DNA from: Stenopsyche tienmushanensis
Lineage: Eukaryota; Arthropoda; Insecta; Trichoptera; Stenopsychidae
Assembly (NCBI GenBank): GCA_008973525.1
Contig: WACJ01000185.1
Coordinates: 620,001 to 684,000 of the forward strand
Reading direction: 5' to 3'
Length of the DNA: 64,000 bases
A program made the position numbers and the translations under genes. Under the pieces are notes generated by a model, which saw only the letters and a list, made by a program, of their open reading frames with translations, was not told where the DNA came from and made no database searches. Numbering within the stretch: the stretch's first letter is position 1; every line of letters begins with the position of its first letter. Positions 55,501-64,000 of this stretch are shown one piece after another.

Positions 55501-58500
55501 GACAATTCTCTAATATTATACAACACATTTCACCTAAATATATTTGAAAATCTCATTTTTATAGCTCCATATAATATTATATCGAGCAACATTATTTATC
55601 AACAGCTCTTCGCATATTTTTTCGACAGTGCTATTTTTTTTGCATCAACTTTGCCCAAAAGCCAACCTCCTTGCATATACAAACCGTATAATAAGCCAAT
55701 ATACTGAAAGCTCTTCTGGATTGATATCTGGTGACATTTGTTGACAGATAGACCAATTCGAGAGTGACATTCCTTGACAGATTGAACCGATAGAATCCAA
55801 GAAAATGAACGATATCCTGCCACTCTAGTGCTATTTTGGCTACGAAATGTTTACCACAGATCCGTCGTCAAGATTATACGAATGCGAATCGATAATTTTT
55901 TGGGTAACACTCACATAAATGAGCATTTAATCTCATCGAAAATATATTTTGAGTATGCATTAATCTATATGCATAAATATATTTTGTATTAAGAACAATT
56001 TTACATTCAATATAAAAAAAAATATTTGTTTAAATTTATATAAATATCTTTTTGAATTGCAAATATTGTTTAAAATTAAAAATTCTAATGTTTAAACTAA
56101 AATCGTTTGCATTTTCAGTATGCATCCTAGAACACTTAATTGAATTCATATGATACATACAAGACGCGTATTGTATCTTTGACATTACAATAATCCACTA
56201 TTTTATATAGAACAACACAGCTTCAAAGTATAGCAAAAATTAAAGTTCATTATATTTTAAATTCCAAATTCCTTCTCACACTCATTCACTTCAACACCAT
56301 TTTTATTACTAATATACGCTTCAAAAATTTATGGAACATTTGGTAATTATTTACCAGGTAAATCAACTTACATTAAATCACTTGTTTCCATAAAACCCTA
56401 CCCTTTGAACGTATGTTCGTTGGTCTTATCAAATTGGATTGCATAAATGCTAATACATCGACTTGCATAAAGTTCATTAAACATTACATTTGCTTAATTA
56501 AAATTGCTCACAAACATGCATTCATTTATGCTTATTTTTGCATAAACTTAATTTAGTCTCCTGAAAACCCCCTCAATTACCATGCTAAATAGGTATAGGC
56601 GATATTCTGTCTGCGTATTTTATACTTTTATATGTTCAACTGCTGATTAATTTAAGATCGATTAAATACTAATAATATTTTACTTTTCATATACCCTGCG
56701 GGCCACTCAGGTGAATGCATCGAAGTGTGCTTTTATTGATAGATTTGAGCAATTTAAAATAATTCATTACTGGAAGTTAATTAATCTACTTTTTATAGTC
56801 ATATAGATTTTACTCAAAATGTAAATTTGAAAATATGAATTTTTTCGAGACCTGCATTTTAATTCAATCAAATCAAAATTATGTAAATTACATAAAAAAA
56901 CAACGTTACGAAAATTTTCAAACTTTCAATGCGAATTTCATCGTCATATCTATATTTTGATTGTATTATTTATGTTATCTTTATATGAATATCGCGTATA
57001 TTTAAAATTTTTACATAGAAGCATCGAATCTGAAAAGGTTGGATGATCCACATTACAACGACGTCATCGCATAAAAATCCTAATATTTTCATTTAATCTT
57101 CTTTTTTGCTTTGTGTTTGTGTGCAAATATGACTTTTTATTGTCCATATAGGATCCAAAAAGTTACATAAATAAGATTTGGACGTGAAAGAGTCATTTTA
57201 TCTGGTTATTGACGCCAGAAATAATATCGTTTCGGGACAAGTCTCGATCTTTGTCAAAAGTTTACTTCGACCCTTGACAAGTTCATAAATATAGCATACA
57301 ATACATTTGATTTATACCCCGAAGTCGTTGGAAATTGTGATTTAGTTGGCATATACGTAATCACGTATCATATGTAAGACGTGCTCATAACACTCATGAG
57401 AAACGTGGGAGGAAAGTAGCTTGCCCTCCTTGTGCCGCTCTTGAACCTTTTTTCCCAAATATATATATGGCAGATGTCAATGATGAATTATATACACTTA
57501 GTCTGTGGAGGGCAAAAATTCCTAAGTATTCTGCTTTTATATGACGTTCATTTTATTTTTACAAATGAATTCCTCTTAGAGCTTTTAGAAAGGCTTTTGG
57601 CAATTTAAAATAATTTGACTTACAATTTTTCATGCTATGATAATAGATGAACACTAAGTATATCTTAATACAAAAACTTATAATATAGTTACAAAAGGTT
57701 CATTGAGCTTAAAGATCTAAAAGTATATAATATAAATAAATTATTCCTAAAAATGAATAAACTATTATTCCCCAAATATACTATTCTCGTTATAAGATAT
57801 AGGCGATCATCATTGGAAACTTCTCTAGGAAAATAGTCTTTCAAGTGGAAGTTCTACCTTTTATTAAATTTGAAAAATAATGTATCATAAGAAAAGAGAA
57901 TAAATATGAATGAAATTATCATTATATATTAATTATTTTATTAAATTATTAATGGAAAATCAGTCATTTGTAAATGACCTTATGTATCTTTAATAATCGT
58001 TCAAGTTTTATCTTTTTTAGGTACAAAAAATTAGGCCTATTCTGGCTCCTGGATGTAATTCTAATTCGTATATCACTGTTTATGAAAAGAGTTCGGACAA
58101 ACTCTTTTCAACCTATCGGGAATATTTTTACGCGAATTTTAATACCGCGTAAATACGTCTAAACATGTTGATAAATAGTTTTCTATAAGACACCGGTGCT
58201 AGTTTTTGTATCATACTAAAATTCAACTAATAGTGGTTTATATATCAATTTTAAATACAAGATATTTTAAGATCATCCGTTTGAGGGAAAAATTTGAATC
58301 ATTTTGAGATTTAAATTTTAAAGGACCCAGAGGAAACAACAAATCTTGAAGCCAAATCAAGATTGTATTGCAGCGGTCCGGAGGAAGAGTTGTAGGTCAC
58401 ACTTTTGATTAGTTTCCTTGCCTCCCAAAACCAAATTACATGACAAAGCACTCAATTAAATTGTGGTGTATGAAAATGGCGTACATTTATTAAGCATCGG

Positions 58501-59320
58501 GTCTCTCCCAGACTATTATGATGGCTCACAAAGCCTTCTCCCCATGGAGCTTTCATATCAAGCAATTTATTTCTTTTAAAAGTGGGAACGTACCAGGAAT
58601 GGTGGCCAAAGACGTCTTCTCCGGTTAACAATGCCTTAGATATAATCAGATTCTGCTACAATGCTACTTATTAAAAGAAGAAAGCCTCGGGATGTCTGCT
58701 AGATTCTCGCAAATAGAATTTGCAGTATTATGCACTTGAGGAGACGAATGCATAATAAATTGCAAGAAACGCGAGATTGTAATTTAGTCTACATTCAGAA
58801 ACCTGTCGGAATGCCGGCTATGAATTCAAAAGAAAATATCATTATGAACGATCCATTAATTCGATAAAATAGTGTTCTTCTGCATTGTATGATCGTAAAT
58901 AAATGTATATATATTTTTAAAGGAAACATTTATTAAATACAAACATATTTAAATTCAATGAACTATTGGATTCGTACATATTTTTTTTCCCTACCGGTGA
59001 TGTATTTACTACACCTCGACTCTAATAATGAGAATATCGATATGAAATATAATAAGTACGGGGTTCAAAATTTTTGTATTTTTCCGTAATATAATTAAAA
59101 ATCACATCAAAGTATTATAGTATATAAGTATTTATCTGCAGCGACAGAAATAAATAATTTGTCGGGAAATCGCGAATTTTGCCTGTTTTGGTCTGTGTCT
59201 CAGCAGAAAGGAATTTTATCAGTCACATTGATGGTGTAATTTGAAAAATGTGGGCTCACCCGGTCATCAGCTCGAACTAGTATTTAAATATCTGATGACG
59301 ATACCTCCAACGAAACTATT
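52596..59320. other. Long stretch without recognised genes; islands at 53.88-54.25 and 58.36-58.83 kb
   Basis: Mostly AT-rich. Two balanced-composition islands stand out. 53880-54250 has overlapping opposite-strand frames of 98 and 70 codons that are unlike any family. 58360-58830 has none longer than about 60 codons. Neither shows transposon ends. An 82-codon frame at 55459 and others are AT-driven. I see no rRNA, tRNA or known protein. Confidence 0.3.
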
Positions 59321-59321
59321 G

Positions 59322-59397
59322 AAAATCTCGATCCCGGGATGGTCTAATGCAATCCCGAAATTCCGGGATCGAAATTTTGGCTCGGGATTGGATTCCC
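59322..59397. repeat. Palindromic TCCCGGGA cluster, possible transposon end
   Basis: Contains ATCCCGGGAT, TCCCGAAATTCCGGGA and GGCTCGGGATTGGATTCCCTA. Reverse-complemented it starts TAGGGAATCCAATCCCGAGC, resembling subterminal arrays of hAT-like MITEs. No partner end or TSD found. Confidence 0.35.
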
Positions 59398-59399
59398 TA

Positions 59400-59785
59400 A
59401 TTGTGCTATAAAATGAAATGTGGGTGGTTTATTACATACCTAAGTAAAAAAAAACAGTCATCACACCATCTCCTCATCTGCCAAAAAATTCAAAACCACA
59501 ATTTCGGGCAAAAAAATCATAGCCTCAGTGTTTTGGGAACAAAAAACCATAATTTTACATTACACACGGTTGGAATTAAAATTTTAACCGACAAGCAGGT
59601 ACAGACAGAGGTTTTGAATTGTGGGAAGGAACTGGCAGGAGAGTTCTTCAAGGAGTGCATAAAGAAGCTTGTGTCATGGCTCATCACATATATTGAACGG
59701 GATAGCAATAATGTGAAAAAAATAGTAAACAAGTGTACCAATAATATAAAAATCTAGTATACTAACCTTCTGAATATGCCTCGTG
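59400..59785 (+). pseudogene. mariner transposase C-terminal relic (G)
   Basis: The longest open frame (59401-59757) ends GKELAGEFFKECIKKLVSWL and YIERDSNNVKK, the C-terminal region of a mariner transposase (pattern FF..GI.KLV.RW..CI...G.YVEK). Another frame gives SVFWEQKTIIL (cf. SVFWD..GI), from between the first and second catalytic aspartates. The catalytic aspartate blocks are missing. The following AGTATACTAACCTTCTGAAT resembles the right TIR of relic F (AGTACACTAACTTTCGGG), so F and G are the same family. Confidence 0.6.
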
Positions 59786-59789
59786 CTAT

Positions 59790-61210
59790 AGCGGATAAAC
59801 GCGTGTAATTCTCTATTGAAAAGGCAAGGAAATTTACCATTTTTGCTTGAAGTCATAATAATTTATGGTCTGCAATGGTTCTTATCTGGATCTGGGAAAT
59901 GTTTTTTATATAATTAATTTTAATGCATTAAAACCAGACGAAATGATTACACTGCAGATAAATTATCCACAATTGAGTAGATTGAACTAGAAACTGATAG
60001 ACAAACGTCCGAGTTTAATCAACCGGAAAGGGGTAATTCTTCAACACCACAATACAAAATTGCCCGTGACAAAACCAGAAGCTAAACAGTGAGGCTCTAT
60101 CACATCCTCTATATTTCACTAATTTGGCTTTTTCGAACTATTAAATATTGTATTTATTACTATGTAACAACTGTAAGTAATTTAATAATATATACGATGC
60201 TTAAAATCACTATATCGCCATTTCATTGAAAATATCATAATGGCATCGAAATTGTAACAGAGATGGGATATAGTTGTAAATTATGCTTAAGTAAACTATT
60301 CAAGTTAACTTATATTCGCCCATAATAAAATGATTGATTAATTTCTAGCATACCTGAAATAATATGACAAAATGTTAGTTACAGATATTTGATTCTAATT
60401 ATTAAGATTCCAGTATTTTTTTTACATATTTTGAATAAAAATATCGACTTTGAAATATCATATTTCTGATTAACGCCTCGATTGAAACTTGTCCTGATAT
60501 TCTAACTTAATTAATAAAGTTAGGCAGAGCCGTACCTTAAGATGAAGGTATGATATACGAGTATGATGAACTGAGTTCATATTCACTTCAACGAATATAT
60601 TTCATCAGAAGTATTAGTACATTAAAATTTTGCTCAAATTGACTTAAATTCAATTAATTGGTATCTTCTTAATCAGATTTTGAAAGTAATACTGCTTGAA
60701 AATATAAATTTACAGCTGGTCCTTTGTTTGCAGTTTGATTGTATAATTTTAACCAAAAACCATTTTAAATATTAACAAAGCACATTTTAAGATAAAAGTT
60801 TGAGTTTTAAAACGAATCACATTTTATATATTATTTTTAAGCAGAAGTGAATGTTATATTACAGCCTTACATTGTACACACATCTCTTGGTTAAAGTTGA
60901 AAAATCTTTTAAAAGGAAAGAGATTTGAAAGCATCGATTGCTCTGCCATGAGAGCTTCCTTGAAAGTGAAGCAAACATTATAAGATAGTTTCACTCTGCT
61001 CGTTTTATCGTTTTCATCCAAAGTCTATGCATAATCTCATAACGCGTTACATATTTTTAGTGAATTGTAAAGTATTGTTTCCTTGGAATACGCAAAATTC
61101 AACCTTAACGCGGTAAAAGTGTTCCGGGAAAAAATATAAATTTAAATATAATGTAACAAAAGATAGATATCTTATTTGGCCTACAGGAAAATATGCAAAC
61201 AATTTATGAA
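59790..61210. other. AT-rich stretch without recognised features
   Basis: No open frame over 60 codons outside the relic's margin and no recognised repeat. Confidence 0.4.
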
Positions 61211-61214
61211 AGCT

Positions 61215-61425
61215 GTGTTGTGTAGGGTGGGCTTCTCCTACCTATCGTGCGCCGACCCATTTGGAAAAGAATCCAGGATTCTAGTAGAGAATTTCACCTG
61301 AGGGCAGGCTTAAATAAGGATTGGCCACCTAGCCCTAAGGACAGGTAGGGAAGGCACCCTTGTAATATCGAAAATCTAACATTTCCGATAAAGCGCCCGC
61401 TTCCCTACCTTCACAAAGTCACTTA
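61215..61425. other. GC-richer block with nested fold-back
   Basis: An abrupt GC rise in AT-rich flanks. It includes a two-level inverted repeat: perfect 10-bp outer arms GGTAGGGAAG (61344-61353) and CTTCCCTACC (61400-61409), enclosing inner arms TATCGAAAAT (61366-61375) and ATTTCCGATA (61381-61390) around a 5-base loop. It could be a small MITE-like or SINE-like fragment, or a structured RNA. No A/B boxes or TSD were found. Confidence 0.4.
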
Positions 61426-63060
61426 GAAAAATAGACCTGCTTCACTTCGTTTATCTTGATGCTAAAATTCCCGTCAAATCTTCCCTTTTATATAAACAAA
61501 TATCCGCTCTTACATTTCAAAATCCCCTTATATTTATGTCTCACGTGTGAGCTGAAAATCTTTGCAGATCTCCGTCACTTTATTGCAAATCGTATTTAGG
61601 CGATGACATCGCTTTGATGTCAACGGAGTAATACTTTCAATGATATCATATCGAAAATAGAACTAAATTAAGCAACACAGTAGTAATACACAATAAAATT
61701 ATTTATAATTCCAGTTGAAGAAATAAAATCAATATATTTCATTGAGCTATGTTGAGTTCACCTGACCAACTGTTACTTGAATAGCATTGTTGATTATCAT
61801 TATTTTAGTATCAAAAATAATTTCATTACCATTTTGAAATATTTATGATAAGTTAAAACACTGATAAGAAAAATTATAGCGTCTTATAATTATCGTGGAT
61901 TATTTGCTGATATGGCTAAATCATAGATTATATTTAAAAAAACATCGTGATTTCGAATTTGGAAGATCAGAAGAATGATAATTCTTTATTGAACGTCTCG
62001 ATCCAGGTTTATCTTGATATTTTGAATCTAAATAAAGTGGCGATTAAAAAAGTTGAGCAGGATCGTTTATGAGTGATTGGATTTGCAACAATAATTGAAA
62101 TAGCATTTAGAAATAACGATTATTTTACTACTCATTAAAAGATATATTCCTACCAAAAATCACTATTCAATTTATCTTAATCCTAATTTAATAACATATG
62201 GAAGACTATGATTGCTTTTATATTTCTTGAGTTATTAATATATCCTGTTTAAAATTTGAAACTAAGCTCAAATGCATAAAAATATTGAAATTTTACATTG
62301 TTATAAATTGGTTCAGTCTAAAGTTTTATTTCAACAAAAAATGTTTACCGGTTTTAGTGTTCTTCCTTCATTCTAAGAAAAATAGCAAAGACATTCATAA
62401 GCGATCCTTTGTGAGGATTATCTTACACTCTACAAGATTTTATTATCTCGTTAGACGTCGTTGTAACAAATCTGATTGTACAGCAAGTACCTTTATTCAA
62501 TTTCTGCTGACCCGATTTTTAAAATAATTTTTATTAGAATTGATATGAAATCGAAAAAGAGTTTTCAAATTTCGCATTTACGACATAACATTTAAAAAAA
62601 TCACTTAACTTATTAAACCTGGGTTAGGTTCCAAAAATGGAAAAACGACGATATTATCATTTTACATCTAAAAATATGTTTATATACAATACAATGACGA
62701 TCAAAAGCATTTTATAAGTTTTTTTTTGTTGTCAATCGCATTTAATCTAGGACGTTTTCTTATTGATCATTTTCTAAGCTTTCTTCGGCAGCAGCTTACC
62801 GTTTATTCTATATTTTGGCTTAAATTCTGTATTTTTTATTTGTTTGATTTTAGCTTAGGGGCATTTATAAATTTCATTATAAGGAGTCAAAATTTTTTTA
62901 AATTCTCTCTACTATTTTTAAAAATTTGAAGACTTCATCGTTTCGATTTGTAGCACCGACCTTTGAATCTTGGATTATCCAGTATTGCATTTTAATGCAC
63001 TCTTATTTTAATTTTAAAAACTATATTTTTTTGAATATAGTTATTTTTTTAATAACGCGT
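61426..63060. other. AT-rich stretch without recognised features
   Basis: Open frames of 67-80 codons (62285-62929) are AT-rich and hydrophobic, without motifs. Nothing supportable. Confidence 0.35.
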
Positions 63061-63069
63061 TTTAGAAGT

Positions 63070-63530
63070 TTTGAGAGAAAGATCATCAGCCTGGCATCTT
63101 TGATCTATGTAAGGAATAACCATCTCTCAGATTACCATGAATGAATGAAATAATATGATCTAATATATCGAAAGCCTTGCTGAAATCCATGAACACTACG
63201 TCAACAACACCTCCATTATCCATGGTTTCAGTGATAAATTCATTAGAGAGAGTCTAGTTGGTGACTGTTGACTTACACTTGATAAAACCATGTTGAAATG
63301 CGTTAAAATAATGCTTATATGCAGCATATAACTGTTCATAAATGATACTTTCAAAAACTTTAGCAAAGATGCACAACTTATAAATTGGCCTATACTTCAC
63401 AATAAGATTCTTAGATTCCTTTTTATGAATTGGATTTACATATGCCGACTTCCATATGCATATTAAATACTCTAAAATCCTAAAGTATTTCCATACCTTC
63501 GATGGATTCATGATCGACCTTATTTAAAAT
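63070..63530 (-). pseudogene. LINE reverse transcriptase relic (jockey/CR1-like)
   Basis: The minus strand from 63511 reads MNPSKVWKYFRILEYLICIW, KSAYVNPIHKKESKNLIVKY, RPIYKLCIFAKVFESIIYEQ and FQHGFIKCKSTVTN. After a single stop it continues in the same frame with EFITETMDNGGVVDVVFMDF, SKAFDILDH and FIHGNLRDGYSL. These are RT motifs 1 to 3 (W..A.V.PI.KK, YRPI....AKVFE, DF.KAFD..DH) of the jockey/CR1 group. The YADD half is absent. It is only lightly damaged at codon level but truncated on both sides. Confidence 0.75.
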
Positions 63531-64000
63531 TAATGTTAATGATTTATTAATGTAATTCATGTTATATTGTATAATAAAAGCATGTTATAGACAATAAAAT
63601 ACTACAAATTCAAACTATTCACATTTTCTTCTTATATGTGGATATCAGGCGGTTTAAAAAATATATTAAAGACTACAGAGCTACAGAAAGGATATCAAAA
63701 GTATACAGATTCTAAAAAAATATAATAAAACAATGCTTTTTCAAGCTATCATTACATTCATAATACAAGAAAAAAGATTTACACATAAGACTTAAATATG
63801 GTATTCGTTCTCTAATAATAAACGATGATTATCTATATTATACCGTTTTCAAAAATTCGACATCTAATGTAGCTAAACGCATTAAAATTCTGTAAGCATA
63901 CACCAAAAAAATATTTCCCATCTGAAATTGAAAAATATGATTATGATATTCAAAAATCCATATCACTAAATATTGAAGCATGTTTATAACATAAATCTGT
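63531..64000. other. AT-rich window end without recognised features
   Basis: No open frame or repeat boundary was found to the end of the window. Confidence 0.4.

Overview
This window is AT-rich, gene-poor eukaryotic DNA, most likely intergenic or intronic sequence from an arthropod (probably an insect). The assignment rests on the repeat content: a jockey-clade LINE, many mariner copies, hAT and pogo/Tigger-like elements, solo LTRs of Ty3/gypsy style and an RTE-style retroelement tail. I found no convincing host protein-coding gene, tRNA, rRNA or CRISPR array. The species cannot be named from the sequence.

Layout. 1-9.7 kb: relics of hAT, mariner and jockey, plus a degenerate ~1.6 kb terminal-inverted-repeat (TIR) transposon at 8.08-9.66 kb. 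Its reverse-strand protein is also found in a second partial copy at 47.1-47.9 kb. 9.7-24.7 kb: further mariner and jockey relics, a broken R1-clade-like LINE with an intact YADD motif (14.16-15.3 kb) and two solo LTRs of one family. 24.7-29.95 kb: the best-preserved object, a full-length jockey LINE (24825-29149) with both ORFs open, an Inr+DPE promoter and a 15-bp target-site duplication (TSD). It sits inside the transposase gene of an internally deleted mariner. 29.99-34.7 kb: two hAT elements with perfect 8-bp TSDs, more hAT and Tigger-like ends, and another mariner relic. 35.8-38.2 kb: a 2.37-kb element bounded by a perfect 15-bp TSD. It has apparently identical 398-bp monomers at its 5' end, a TATA box, a consensus splice donor and an RTE-style GAT-repeat tail, but no reverse transcriptase. 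38.5-39.2 kb: a 662-bp solo LTR with a 4-bp TSD. 39.8-48.2 kb: Tigger-like ends, a 489-bp Tigger-like element and the second copy of the unclassified TIR element. 50-60 kb: two related mariner deletion derivatives and the third solo LTR. 61.2-61.4 kb: a small GC-richer block with a nested fold-back. 63.1-63.5 kb: a reverse-strand LINE RT relic.

Functional reading. Only the jockey element looks capable of expressing complete proteins: an ORF1 nucleic-acid-binding protein with three zinc knuckles and an ORF2 endonuclease/reverse transcriptase. Its ORF2 frame has no AUG upstream of the endonuclease motif and overlaps the end of ORF1, which suggests coupled or recoded translation. The 2.37-kb element looks like a non-autonomous passenger that would need RT from elsewhere. 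Everything else recognisable is fossil. Several moderately GC-rich, non-repetitive islands are listed as unexplained. Coordinates of degenerate relics are approximate (tens of bases).
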